64,000 bases of DNA. Source: Pyxicephalus adspersus. Lineage: Eukaryota; Chordata; Amphibia; Anura; Pyxicephalidae. Position numbers and translations under genes: made by a program. Every line of letters begins with the position of its first letter. Position 1 is the first letter of the stretch. This document shows, one piece after another, positions 1 to 10,424 of this stretch. The stretch lies in the NCBI RefSeq assembly GCF_032062135.1, contig NC_092870.1:1-64000 (forward strand), read 5' to 3'. A model generated the notes under the pieces. It made no database searches. It was not told where the DNA came from and was given only the letters and a program-made list of their open reading frames with translations.

Positions 1-168
1 TTAGAAAGAATGATTTTTTAGGGGAACAGTGACTTTAAATGCAAGCTCGCCAGTGTAAAGCTGCCGGAGATGCGCGGCTCCGGCCGCGAGCTCTTTCAGT
101 TGCTGAATTGCGCGACGGCGTACGATTTCAGATCGCGAGCGAGCTTCCGATTTTGCTTGATGAATCAG
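1..168. repeat. Unclassified interspersed repeat fragment
   Basis: The first 168 bases are not part of the coding repeat that starts near 169. They resemble a short stretch at about 22196-22262 (shared 'aaagaatga', 'taatgc/taaatgc' and a 'ctg(c/t)cggag' block), so this is probably a dispersed repeat cut by the window edge. No coding potential is convincing; a minus-strand open frame here simply reads the antisense of the neighbouring repeat ORF. Superfamily unknown. Confidence 0.35.
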
Positions 169-1413
169 CCTCTTTGTGTAATGTTGTAACATCCCTGGAC
201 TACTAGTCCATATGCGAGTACCAGAATACCGAGCTGAAGACTGGCAGCTTTTCATAGACAGTTCCACACAAAGTTTGAAATCTGTTTTACTGCATAATGG
301 CAACTGCTATGCATCAATTCCAATTGGTCACTCAACAATACTTAAGGAAGAATATGAAAATATAAAAATTGTCTTACAAAAGGTTTGCTATCATGAACAC
401 CAATAGTCCATTTGTGTTAATTTAAAAATGATGAACTTCATACTTGGACAGCAAAGTGGATACACAAAGTACCCATGTTTCACCTGCTTTTGGGATAGTA
501 GAGCAAAGCAGGATCACTAGGAAAAAGTGACATGGCCTCCAAGGGAAAACATGAAAAAAGGTGCAGCGAACATCATTAGGGAGCCAATGGTTGACAAAGA
601 AAAAATCATTCTCCCTCTACTACACATAAAGTTAGGATTAATGAAACAATTTGATTTGTTAGAGCTCTGAACAAGGATGGTGATTGCTTCAAATACATTT
701 GTAGATTCTTCCATGGATTGAGTACTGAAAAATTAAAAGCAGGAATCTTTGATGGACCCCCATCCACAAAATTATTCCCAAGCACAAAATTATGAAGAAC
801 TGGTACAAAACTTGCTCTTAAACTTTAAAAATTTGGGTGCTAATATAAGCATAAAGGTACACTATCTCCATAGCCATTTGCAAAAATGACTAGAAAACCT
901 TGGCGATTTCAGTGAACAACAAGGGGAGAGGTTCCATCAAGATACAAAGGTGATGGAAGAAAGGTATTAGGGCAGATGGGATAGACACATGAAGGCAGAC
1001 TACTGCTGGAGCTTTTAACATGATTGTCCTGATCATCACCATAAAAGGAAGTCATACAAACTGAGTTTTTCAAGGACTTCTTTGGACCTGATTTATTAAA
1101 GCTCCAAGGCTGGAGAGAATACACTTTCATCAGTGAAGCTGGGTGATCCAGCAAACCTGGAATGGATCTGGTCTAGGATTGAAAACATTTGCTAACAAGT
1201 GACTAAGAAATCCATTCCAGGTTTGCTGGATCACCCAACTTCACTGTTGAAAGTGTATTCTCTCCAGCCTTGGAGAGCTTTAATAAATCAGGGCCTTTGT
1301 GATTAGTTCTGTAAAAATACTGAATATAGAATATATTGACATTAGTATTTAAAAAAAAATATTTTGTATATGTAGGCATATCTACTTTAATTTTGCTTAA
1401 TTTTCATGTTTCA
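169..1413 (+). pseudogene. Unclassified repeated ORF family, copy 1 (decayed)
   Basis: In changing frames this stretch reads a protein closely similar to the minus-strand copy at 25195-26808. Recognisable blocks in order are CNIPGL, DWQLFIDSS, SVLLHNGNCY, a YPCF/DSR block, LLHIKLGLMKQF and finally GRWDRHMKADYCW with a basic KRKSYKL end. It starts mid-protein, so the N-terminal zinc-binding part seen in copy 2 is missing. Several stops and frameshifts make it non-functional. Matching proteins recur in many copies in vertebrate and arthropod genomes and behave like transposon ORFs; I cannot name the superfamily. A MITE sits at 1084-1295 and a DIRS element interrupts the 3-prime flank at about 1414; the flank resumes at 6099. 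Confidence 0.7.
1084..1295. mobile_element. 212-bp palindromic MITE, PIF/Harbinger-like
   Basis: Terminal inverted repeats begin GGACCTGATTTATTAAAGC on the left and mirror GCTTTAATAAATCAGGGCC on the right, and the inner halves are also inverted repeats, so the whole element can fold into a hairpin. TTT lies on both sides (1081-1083 and 1296-1298). The uninterrupted copy of the host repeat near 25190 has a single TTT, which proves the insertion and its limits. GGCC-type ends plus a 3-bp duplication suggest PIF/Harbinger, although that group usually duplicates TWA. A relative lies at 31654-31897. Confidence 0.85.
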
Positions 1414-1963
1414 TTAGTTTTTAGGTTATTATTGACGTCATGACTGTGATAGGGCTAAGTTCCCGCATGCCGTGCCCCCACTCCTCTCCCCCACCCCACC
1501 CCTTTTACCCCAAACACACACTGAGACAACAACTTGGTTAAATGGCCCCTTTTGGGCCGTTTATTAACAAATAACTTAAATATTAACTCTTTTATTAAAT
1601 AACCATAAAGATAACCATAAATAACAATATATAAACACATAATCAACAAATAACAACTTACAAATAATCACAAATAACTGTAACCAATTCATTAATAAAA
1701 CATCCTTTCCTAAACACACCCCCTGGTTACTGGTCCTTGAAGGCCCCACTATTGTAACCCCTTGCACCTAATGGGTCTGCACCACAGTGATATGTAATGG
1801 TCCCAGACGCACCTCAAGCACGGGAACGATACCAGCAGCACTCGCAGCCCTACCACAAAACAATTTAGCACTCGCAACACCAAGCTTACTGAGGGTCCCA
1901 TACCATAGATGAGACCCTCACCCCCACTGAAACAGTTCAATACAACACCTTCTCTCGGGGACC

Positions 1964-2368
1964 TCACCGCCATGGCGCCACAAGAGCTACACCTTGCCCT
2001 TGTGCGCCCTGCCACACCCTAACCGCTTTTTGAATTCCTTCCTGCAAACCTAGACACCACAGATCCATACCTACATCAGACAAGTGCACCCCGTCAGCCT
2101 CCAAATACAACCCTAAGTCCCCTTCCAATTCCCTTTGCCGGACTACCACCCCCCCATTCCGTGCCACAAAGCCCCCCACCGATTTGTTAAGCCTCTTCCC
2201 CAAATCATTCCCCCCCACATCCAACACATTTGGACTCCTATCCCACTGCAAATACAGACGAACCTCTGCCAGCAGCCTACTCCATTGCATCCCGGGCACT
2301 CCAATCCACCGAATTACAACTTCGGCACGAGGGAAACCCAGCTGCCGACCATCCGGCCGTAATGCCAC
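1964..2368 (-). pseudogene. SGNH/GDSL-type hydrolase domain of the DIRS element (truncated)
   Basis: A 134-residue frame contains a GGND block at about residues 52-55 and a late DGVHLSDVG block with the Asp-His pair, the block III and block V signatures of SGNH hydrolases (esterase/lipase-like fold). Such domains are known as accessory ORFs of fish and amphibian DIRS elements; their role in the element is unknown. The N-terminal block with the nucleophilic serine is absent, because a deletion joins this segment to the recombinase just upstream. The stretch between blocks III and V also looks shortened. Not expected to be active. Confidence 0.7.
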
Positions 2369-2736
2369 CCCACATCACTCACCTGAATCCCTCCCGGCTT
2401 CTTTTTTGCCTGGCTGACCAGCTCCCCAATCCTAAAAGCCCCAAAAAAGGCTAAAACGAACGCCACTTTGAACAACGCCCTTTCATAACTATTACGACAG
2501 ATCCCCTGTAACCTCTTCACCAATGCTATCAACAAGGGGAACGACACCGGCCTTCTCCCATCCATTCTTACTCTCCCCCTCCTAAACCCCTTCACCGCCT
2601 GTCGCACTAAAAACTCCTTACTCAAATCCTTCAACCCCATTAATTTGAATAGGAAGGCCAAGCCTGCTAATTTTTTATTCATAACAGCCACGGACACCCC
2701 CCTCTCAAAACAGCAACACAAAAAATAAATTAGCAC
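2369..2736 (-). pseudogene. Tyrosine recombinase N-terminal part (DIRS integrase)
   Basis: The frame reads a helical core-binding region followed by KVAFVLAFFGAFRIGELVS, which holds the first catalytic arginine context of tyrosine recombinases (A-F/L-R-x-x-E-L). Shortly afterwards (SDVG) homology stops and the sequence runs into the SGNH segment in another frame, so the H-x-x-R box and catalytic tyrosine are deleted. In DIRS elements this enzyme replaces a DDE integrase and inserts the circular cDNA by recombination. This copy cannot do so. Confidence 0.75.
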
Positions 2737-2858
2737 CCCCTTAAAATCCTCTTCTGACCTGGCCCCCCCGCATTACTCACAGAAATCCCACCATTCTTTC
2801 CATACCGCAACATACGCCAACCACGTAGCCGAACTCACTGAACGCCGAATCATACTCA

Positions 2859-3620
2859 CTACGATGCCAAGGGGATATTCCACAGTTCCTGAGGGCACGG
2901 GACACCTTGCCGCTCCGCCCCTGGGACCAGCTGCCGGAACCGCTCCCACTGAAACCGAGAGTCAGCTATATTGTTAACAGTACCAGGGATTTGCACAGCA
3001 GCCACCGCGATGTTCCAGCAAAGGCAACAAAAAAACAACTGCCTCAGCAATCTAATCACCGGCGGCGAAGATGCCGAATAGGCAATCACCGCCTGAACCA
3101 CACCCAAATTGTCACAGCAAAACCTTATCCGCTTATTCGCCAGCTCCCCACCCCACAACTCTAGCACTACCACAATGGGGAACAGTTCTAAGACCGCCAA
3201 ATTCGCCACCAAACCAGCCTCCCTCAACGACTCAGGCCAAGGTTCAGCACTCCATTTTCCCTGCCAAAATGCCCCGTACCCAGATGCTCCTGGGGCATCT
3301 GTAAATAACTCCAGGTCTGCATTCCAAACCATCCCCACTAACCAAACTGACCTCCCATTGTACTTGTTCAAAAATATCCTCCAAACCTCTAAATCCTCCC
3401 TCAAGTCCTTGCTTAGACGCATAAAATGCCCTGGGCAACTTACCCCAGCTGTAGCCGCCAATCTCCTCGCAAATATCCGCCCCATAGGCATGATCCGGCA
3501 GGCAAAATTTAACTTACCCAGAAGTGACTGCAAGTCCCTCAACGTAAGTTTTTTTTTCTGTCCACCGCCCTTGCCACCTCCATCCGTAATGCCTCCAACT
3601 TGTCTTCCGGCAATCGACAC
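2859..3620 (-). pseudogene. RNase H-like domain of DIRS pol
   Basis: It follows the reverse transcriptase on the minus strand with a frame change. Visible landmarks are an RT-connection segment (LQSLLGKLNFACR), LFTDAPGASGYGAFW (first acidic residue of the RNase H fold), FCCDNLGVVQAV (second Asp block) and a late VPGTVNNIADS-like block with the last Asp. Spacing matches DIRS RNase H, which degrades the RNA strand of the RNA-DNA hybrid. The frame is open for about 250 residues, so this segment is among the less damaged parts. Confidence 0.75.
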
Positions 3621-4133
3621 TCAATCGCCACGGTGTCAATTGTGATCCCCAGAAAAAACAACTCTGTGGTCCGGCCCTCCGATTTATCTGTCGCCAAGGG
3701 CATGCCGAACTTGTCTGCCAAGAAAACAAATGTCGCCACCAACACCCTACACATTGCCGACACGGGTGGCCCGATGAAAAGAAAATCGTCCAGGTAATGG
3801 ATGACCGATTCTACCCTGGCTACCTCCCGCACTGTCCATTCCAAAAACGAACTAAAAGTTTCAAACAGTGCACACGACAAAGAGCACACCATCGGCAGAC
3901 AGCGGTCCACATAGAAGGCTCCTTCCCATGTGCAACCCAAAAAAGGCTGACTATCTGGGTGCACCGGTAACAACCGAAACGCCGCCTCTATGTCTGCCTT
4001 TGCCAACAGGGCCCTTCTGTCATACTTACGCACCCTTTTTAGTGCGCTGTTGAACGGAACAAAGGCGGGGGTCAATCGCCTCATTCACTGACGCACTGGC
4101 CGGAAAAGACAAATGGTGAATGAGCCGACATTC
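3539..4133 (-). pseudogene. Reverse transcriptase core of DIRS pol
   Basis: The start reads CRLIHHLSFP and SVNEAIDP, the typical N-terminal RT segment of DIRS elements. After a frameshift near 4084 it continues through LLAKADIEAAFRLLPVHPD (first catalytic Asp), a palm block around LPMVC, and VIHYLDDFLFIG with the complete catalytic YLDD box. Catalytic residues are therefore preserved, but frameshifts at both ends prevent a continuous polyprotein. The enzyme would copy element RNA into cDNA. Confidence 0.85.
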
Positions 4134-4427
4134 ACCGGCGTCATCCCTCTTTCCAGCGGTGTCTGACCCTCTTCCACCGCCTGCTCGAAAACAGCGGGCC
4201 GCTCCATGCATGCCCCCGCATTTTGCACATCCGTGCTTGAAACGGCAGGCCTGACCGCCGAACTTGCAGTCCCCTTCATTAAATGGCCAACACACCCCTT
4301 TTTTTACGGAAGGCCGAGGGCCCAAAAGGCGACGGACCACCGCCCTCCCTCTAAAAAGGGCTGCACGCCCCCGCTCCTCCCCGGCGTCATCAGCTTCATC
4401 CACAAGCCAATGTCCTTGTGGTCCCAC
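4134..4427 (-). pseudogene. Cys/His zinc-finger block at the Gag-Pol junction of the DIRS element
   Basis: The reading contains CWPFNEGDCKFG followed by CRFKHGCAKCGGMHG and a further Cys. The spacing fits a CCCH finger followed by a knuckle-like C-x2-C-x3-H-x4-C group. In DIRS Gag this cluster probably binds nucleic acid. The frame differs from the Gag body (4304-5116) and overlaps it; the same frame runs on into the start of the RT, so a frameshift lies near 4310-4420. Confidence 0.6.
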
Positions 4428-5116
4428 CGAATTGACGTACGAAAAGCTTTCCGCTGCCTAAACTGCTCATCATATCTGAGCCACGCCACCCCCCCATAAG
4501 TCCTATGTGCCTCCCCAATGGCATAAAAATAACAGAAAAAGGCGGAGCAATGCCCTGGTTCCTTTTCTACCAACACACTGGCGAAGATCGCAAACGCTTG
4601 CAACCAATTAGCAAACGTCCACGGGATCAAGCTGTGCCGCTTTGACTGCTCTACCTTCCGCCACTCACCTTGCAACCGATCCAATTGAAAACGCTCCAGC
4701 GGCAACAACGTAAAAAGATCCACATACTCACCTTTCCAGATTTGCTCTTGCGTCTCCTGCCGCAAGTGCGCCCCCAGCAGCCCTTTAAAACACACGTATA
4801 CCTCCCCTTTTGCTACATCACCCACAGACGTTGTCGCTAACTCACCTGCCTGCGGTGGCCCCCCTGCCGCCGTGGCTCCCATGTCCATGGCTTCCTGTAC
4901 CTCACCCCTCCCCCCTTTTTCTGAATCCCCCCCTTCCCCAAACAGGCACTCACCGGCCGCAAGCTCTCCCTCCGACAGGTCCCCTTCAGCCTCCTGCTCA
5001 GACACTTCTGGACCACTCAGGATCAGGAAGCCGCTTGCAACCCCCGCTGGTTCTTCTGTTCCTCTCTGCGCTGCCTCCCCCTGCCTGGCCGACACCAGCA
5101 GGGCCCCATCCTCCAC
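4304..5116 (-). pseudogene. Gag-like central region of the DIRS element
   Basis: A 270-residue open frame starts with an acidic, low-complexity part and then a conserved-looking domain (YVDLFTLLPLERFQLD, WTFANWLQAFAIFASVLVE, WDHKDIGLWMKLMTPG). This Trp-rich block is what I recognise from amphibian DIRS Gag-like proteins; a role in particle formation is inferred. It ends by frameshift into the zinc-finger segment. The plus strand also has a long frame here (4810-5778); proline-rich and unlike any family, it is a shadow of GC-rich antisense sequence. Confidence 0.6.
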
Positions 5117-5122
5117 TCTGCG

Positions 5123-5852
5123 CTATCCGGCCGCGCTGCCTCCACTGCCAGTCCTCACGCAGCGGGCCGCATCCTCCAGAAGCCGGCCGGCTCTTCTCCC
5201 TGCACTTCCGGGAATCCCGACGCTTGCCGTCTTCACGCAGGTCCCGCCCCTTGCTGCTGACGAACCGGATCTTCTTCTTGGAGACTCCCAGCCCGGTGGC
5301 CCCGCCTCCTCCTCACGCTCATCTGTCCCCGCCTCCTGTTCCTCCACTGCGGCCATCCTGGAGAAGGAAAAAGGCTCCTTGCTTCCTCCTATTGCGGCCA
5401 GAGCCCCGCAAGCCCCCCCGCCAGACTGCCCCCCCTCAAACCTGCGCACGCTGCCATCATTCGCAGCAAGCCTCCTCGGGGCTTGCACTACTGATCGCAC
5501 AGGGCAAGAAGGGGGGGACCTCTGCCTGCTCCCCCACCACCCTGGGGCTCCGCCTGAGAAGAGGATTTCACTGTCTCAGAGCTGTCCCAGCCTCAGCAGC
5601 AGTCATCTGCTGGGCTGAAGACCCTGGAGGGTCCTTAATGGGGCTCCTAGTGCGGCAGCGAGCCCTAGGGGGTTCAGGACTCAGGCGCACCGGAGGCCTA
5701 GATCTCCGAGGCCATCGTGCGTCCGCTCCCCTGACTGTGGGGACCGAAGCAACCCCCTGTAGAGCAGCCTCTACCTGATCCTGCAGCCAGCCAGGCCCCC
5801 GATCCTCTGCAGCTGCGCTCAATTGTGCCAGCAAAGCATCAATGTCTGCCAT
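5123..5852 (-). pseudogene. Probable N-terminal Gag region of the DIRS element
   Basis: Two frames (5568-5852, starting MADIDALLAQLSAAAEDRG, and 5123-5500) lie upstream of the Gag body on the same strand. Both are Ala/Arg/Gly-rich and lack domains I can name. The ATG at 5852 is the most 5-prime plausible start of the element ORF. A frameshift separates the two pieces. The assignment rests on position only. Confidence 0.4.
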
Positions 5853-6098
5853 GTGCTCCTGTAATGTGCTCAGCTAACAAAAACTTCCCTCCTTCTCTCC
5901 GTCAGCTGAAAAAAGACCCTTCCTTTCCGACTCATCCCCTTTTTCACTCCTCTTCTCCCCCCCCCGGCATACTAATTCAGCAACCCCCCCCCCCTTCTCT
6001 ATGTTAAATCTTAACCCTTCCCCTGCCTGCTCCCATCCCTTCCCAGTCATGCAGGCCTTCCACTGACTTTCACTTCGTTCTCTGCTCCAGGCCTCACT

Positions 6099-6165
6099 TT
6101 ATTTCAAAAACTAGAGCCAATCTAGCAAAACCAATACCATATTTGGAATCTGTGCATCAAGCCCG
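6099..6165 (+). repeat. Resumed 3-prime flank of repeated ORF family copy 1
   Basis: About 65 bases match, with few changes, the minus-strand flank of copy 2 at about 25007-25070 (for example ATTTCAAAAACTAGAG and CCAATACCATATTTGGA). They continue copy 1 after the DIRS insertion. Homology fades after about 6165. Confidence 0.8.
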
Positions 6166-6271
6166 AAGTGTTACAAGTGTTAACAGTGGCACACTGTTGT
6201 GATATCTAAAGTTGGCTATACACATTACTGTTTGACTGCACAATGTTTAATTTGACATTATCTGTATAGAG

Positions 6272-6675
6272 CAGCCTTTCTCAACCAAGGTTCTTTGGAA
6301 TCCTTGAGCTCCTCCAAATGTTGATAGGGGTTTCTTAACCTGGCAAATATATCTCTAGCTTGGAACAGGTCTGGCATTAATGTAATTTGTCAGATTTAAC
6401 AGCCGGACCAGTTTATGTCATAGTTCAGGTGAGTATTCAATGGCATAAATTATCCTTTTAGCTACCTGTAAAAGGGAATTATTTTCCTCAAGGATCCGTG
6501 TAAAGGACTGATAGCCACTAAGGGGCCCTCCTTTCACTGACTACCAATATAACAGGGTCCATCTTCCACTGATCATCAATGTAAGGGAGTCCTCTTATCC
6601 CCACCTAATCAAGCATAACAATTTTAAAAATGTTTGTCAAGTGTTCCTTTGTGGTAGAAAGCTTGAGATAGGTTG
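6272..6675. mobile_element. hAT-type MITE with 8-bp target duplication
   Basis: The left end reads CAGCCTTTCTCAACC and the right end (minus strand) CAACCTATCTCAAGC, an imperfect terminal inverted repeat beginning CA-CC as in hAT elements. Flanks GTATAGAG (6264-6271) and GTGTAGAG (6676-6683) form an 8-bp duplication with one mismatch. The interior has the repeated 'ccactgatcatcaatgtaa' phrase common to this amphibian repeat. Non-coding. Confidence 0.85.
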
Positions 6676-6689
6676 GTGTAGAGGATGTA

Positions 6690-7051
6690 CCGTATTTTCC
6701 GGCGTATAAGACGACTTTTTAACCCCGAAACATCTGTGCAAGTCGGGGGGTCGTCTTATACGCCGGGTACTTACCAATCCCCTGAACGGGGAGAAGATCC
6801 GGGCTCGGGTTAGCAAGAGTCAGCCGTCGGAGAGCTTTGGGGAACGCTGTGAGCCATGCGGTATAGATTTATATGCGTGTTAAAGAATATTGTGATTTAC
6901 AAATCAACCGCTAGGTGGCGCTGTGCGACTACTTAGAAGGGGTAGACAATTCTATTATTTAAAGTAAAAAATTTCTTTGTTACTGTTTTGTAGCAAACTC
7001 TATATTTTAACTATAAAAGCTGGGGGTCGTCTTATACGCCGGAAAATACGG
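6690..7051. mobile_element. TA-flanked MITE with long perfect terminal inverted repeats
   Basis: Both ends start CCGTATTTTCCGGCGTATAA and remain identical for about 28 bases, flanked by TA at 6688-6689 and 7052-7053. A third, inverted copy of the end sits at about 6744-6770, so the left end alone can fold into a hairpin. The TA duplication suggests a Tc1/mariner-type source. No ORF. Confidence 0.85.
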
Positions 7052-7276
7052 TACTTGCCTTAACAACCTAGGGTTTGCTTATCAGGTCATTAACTGGTCA
7101 TCAGCAGGAATGATCACCTTTGTAACAGAAGATGTTTTGGCAGTTTACTGGTCTGGCACATTCAAGTGTGTGTTAAAATAATACCAAGGGGGAAAGACAT
7201 CAGCAATGATTTCAGAGAAGAAATTGTTGCTGGCCATCAATCTGGGAAGAGTTAATAAGCCATTTCAAAACAATAT

Positions 7277-7920
7277 TGTAAGGCCCTGGTCAGCACCAGT
7301 CCTCACCAGACACCAGTCCCCCAATCTAACACTGCAGTCTTCACCTTTAGTAAGCCCCCGGCTCAGCCTCGGGGGACTTGTTGCATCTCCCAGCACTCAG
7401 TTGCCCCCAGGACTTAATGCGCAACGGATGGTGTCTGGGAATGGGCTGGCAGCAAGCCAGAATAGCAGTACCAAGATTCCAACGGAGCCAAATCCAGAAT
7501 TCAGAGCAGAGGTCATACACAAAATATCCCTCCACCAAACTAAGTACACAAGGACAAAACACAAGCAGAGTCGGGATCACAGGCAAAGGTCGGTCCAGGC
7601 AGCATAAACTAGCAATGTCAGAAACAGACAAGGTCAGCAACAGTAAATCAGACAATAAATCTCCAGCACAGATTAGCCCAGCTAACGCTACAACAGGAAC
7701 TGGTGACTGGGTGCAGAGAGGCTTTAAAGTCCCAGCAGCCAATAGCAGTGCAGGACTGAATTAGGAGCTGATTAGCCTCTAGAATCCCCTTCAGCTGTGC
7801 ACAGCCTAACAATGGATGCTGGGGATGCCATAAATCCATCAGGCTGCACATCTAAAAGGGAAGCAGGGGCTGCTGGTATCCCAGTCCCTCTAGCTCCCGC
7901 AATTGACATTGCTGGACAGA
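7277..7920 (-). mobile_element. Ty3/gypsy-like LTR remnant
   Basis: The stretch has the composition of amphibian gypsy LTRs read on the minus strand: dispersed 'caggtc', 'aggcag' and 'acaaggtcag' phrases, as in the better-bounded LTRs at 11869-12467 and 31357-32064. A possible terminus TGTAAGGCC lies at 7277; no target duplication is visible. Small open frames on both strands inside it look fortuitous. Confidence 0.4.
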
Positions 7921-9799
7921 ACAGACAGTGTTTATAATCACGATGGTGCACAGCACAGAGTCGCCGGACAGATGAGCATTTCATACAAATATGTTGTCCA
8001 TTATTCTACATTGAGAAAGAGTATTCATAAGTTAGCAAAGTAAGCAAATATTCAAGACAGTTGCTCATCTTCTCAGGGGTTGATGTCCCAGCCCAACATC
8101 AGACTATGGGATGCCCTGGAATTGCAAAAAGAAAGAAAAAACCCAAAAGCTACATCTTAGCATGTTAAATTTTAAAGTTCATCACAATACAATTATAAAT
8201 GGAGTAATTATGACTTGTTTTGATGGCTTGTTAGGGGAAAATGATTTGGGTTTGCAAAGCTGCGTCTGAACAAATCATAAAACTGCTAAAACAATGGGGC
8301 CGATTTATCACGCAGATGCGCGTAAGCGGATGGGGCGTGTTACCGCGAGCTGGGACCGAGTACAAGTGCAGTCGCCTGCTGGCTTACAGCATTGATAAAT
8401 GAGCAGTGGGGATGAGAATTCACCAATTAAGGTGAATTATTTTCAGCTGCCCGATTCAGGAGAATCTGTTAAGCTCTGTCAATTGTGATATCATAGCAAT
8501 CAATTAGCACACACCTGGTCCCTGTTCTGTGCGCATCTACAGTCCATTACAGTTCAATTTGAATCTTTAATGCTTCATCTTTTTTTGGTAAGTGCTACAT
8601 TTTTATGTTACATTATACTCATTCACAAAATTGATTAATTTATTGTTACATTTGTTGCACTTTTTTGATACTTTTTTTGTTTGCTTGCAACACTGCAAAC
8701 TAATTTAGATCAAGCTGTATATATATATATATATATATATTTATTAATTACCACTTTATAATATGTAATCACACAATAGTATGAATGTAAAAAAATGTCA
8801 CCAAGCATTTGTGATCTGATTCTAAGTTCATTCTAGTTTGGCTTTATAGAAATCAAACATTTTTATATTACATTTTTTATGTTACATTATACTAAAATAG
8901 TCTTACATTTGCTGAATAAGCTGTAGTTTTCCTTTAACATACTTTACTCATTGTTCATTTGTATTAGTGTTATAGGTTTGTTCTCATTGTGCAGTGCTGT
9001 CTGATCTTAGCCCTATTGTATACAAACACACTTCCACTTGCTGTCCAAACAGGTTGTCAATTAGCTGTCCAGCTGAGTTCAATACTCATTCTAACACGCC
9101 TGGTGGTGATGGAAGGAGGTTCAGGTTGCCAAGCACAACATTAAGCCACATTTATTGACAAGTTCACAAGCAGGGTCAAGCACTCTTAGAAAGGAACAGA
9201 TATTCTGTTGTTGCTCAACCTAATTTTGCTGAATGGATTGCATGCATTATTTAGGTGTTTACACAAAACAAATAGTACTAGTATCTAAAATTTCCAGGGA
9301 CAAATACACTTTGTGCCAAACATATTGTCTTGCTTTTCCAGCCCTTCAGGGTGTTTATGCAGGTTTCAATGCCATTTGAGACCTTGGCCCACTATATATT
9401 TACTTACTCACCTCAGCTTGGTAGTGGAAGCACATAAAGGTGGATTCCTCCTTTTACCAGAAGCAATATCATCCATGAATGTTGCTTTAAGCCAGCCCCA
9501 TGACATCAGAAATCATAGGTAGAAATAGGCAATCTTTTCAATTTGAAGCATGTTAAGCAATATGCCAAAAAAACTCTCTTTGCCTATTTCTTCCTAAAAT
9601 TTCTCTTTTATATGTATATGTACACACATATAAATGCCCACATACATATATGCACATACATTAGTGCACTTGAAGTAAAACAAACCATATACACATAAAA
9701 ATCAAAACTTACCCGAATGAGGATGCTTCTCTGCAAAAGTAGACGACGCGTTTTTCAACTGATAGAGCACAGTTCTCTCGCACATAGTGGGTCCGCATT
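7921..9799. other. AT-rich non-coding stretch
   Basis: No credible ORF. At about 8296 GGGGCCGATTTATCAC looks like a PIF/Harbinger-type end, but I found no matching opposite end, so it is only a possible fragment. Runs of T and AT dominate. An (AT)n run is listed separately. Confidence 0.4.
8718..8741. repeat. (AT)n microsatellite
   Basis: Uninterrupted alternating A and T over roughly 24 bases. Confidence 0.95.
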
Positions 9800-9868
9800 G
9801 GCGCACAACAATGTGCATCACACTCCTGAGGTTTGGCGCATAACAATGCACATCACACAACTGAGTTT
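9800..9868. repeat. Two-copy 35-bp tandem duplication
   Basis: Two adjacent diverged units each begin GGCGCA(C/T)AACAATG and end GAG(G)TTT. Non-coding. Confidence 0.6.
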
Positions 9869-9940
9869 AAATAAGACAATTGTGTTGTTTTAGCCTTTCA
9901 ACAATTCATAGAAAAGAAATGCTTCAAAACACAATTGACT

Positions 9941-10365
9941 TGTTACATTGTAGGTCTGTTGGATCACCCAAGGTTAAAAGATCCTGGGAGATTGTAAAGG
10001 AGATTACATAAAAACAAAAAACAAAAATGTTGTCTGCAACCCACAGTATCTGCTGGGTTAGTGTCGGTGATACAAAGTTTATTTTTGTGCTTTTGTTATG
10101 TTTTGTAGATGATTGAATTATTTTTGCCTTGAAACTCTCCCTTTCCTCCCTTCCGCCATTTATCTGTTACCTTGACAAAAATATTTTGTTCTAAGAGAGC
10201 CACGAGGACATTTGTCATCTCTGCTAGTTGTCTGTAGTCTTGTGATCATGCACTGATCATGCCTTTGAACTGTTATATAAACTGTGTGCAAACAATAAAG
10301 GTTTGAGAGTGATCCAACCACACATTAAGTCGTGTGTGTTACGTACTCTTCCAGCGCTGTAAACA
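9941..10365 (+). mobile_element. Retroviral-type LTR remnant
   Basis: The stretch starts TGTTACATTG and ends near GCTGTAAACA. It contains a TATA-like GTTATATAAACTG at about 10272 and an AATAAA at 10294-10299, in LTR order. Part of it (10060-10150) matches 32813-32950, so it is a dispersed family. I see no target duplication, and the exact ends are uncertain. It could be a solo LTR of a retrovirus-like element. Confidence 0.5.
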
Positions 10366-10424
10366 GAAGCGATCAGAAAGAGGGACAAATTATCTGGGAT
10401 CAATAGGAGATCGCCTTAACAGAT

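Larger units (their letters stand above)
1414..6098 (-). mobile_element. DIRS-type tyrosine-recombinase retrotransposon, internally deleted
   Basis: On the minus strand the order is Gag-like region, Cys/His zinc-finger block, reverse transcriptase, RNase H, tyrosine recombinase and SGNH hydrolase, the layout of vertebrate DIRS elements. Pieces lie in different frames, so the copy is dead. It is inserted in the 3-prime flank of the repeated ORF family: the flank ends near 1414 and resumes at about 6099 with the sequence found contiguously near 25070 in copy 2. No target duplication is evident, as expected for recombinase-mediated integration. The non-coding 3-prime part (1414-1963) is AT-rich after a C-rich terminus; the 5-prime part (5853-6098) is pyrimidine-rich on the plus strand. 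Boundaries are good to about 10-20 bases. Confidence 0.85.

Noticed and set aside
4810..5778. 322-codon plus-strand ORF, the longest plus-strand frame
   Set aside because: Proline-rich, low-complexity antisense of the DIRS Gag region; GC-rich sequence keeps frames open by chance and no family matches.
8290..8420. Autonomous Harbinger element spanning 8.3-19 kb
   Set aside because: A Harbinger-like end is visible at 8296, but no matching second end and no transposase were found, so the link to the SANT-like gene is unsupported.
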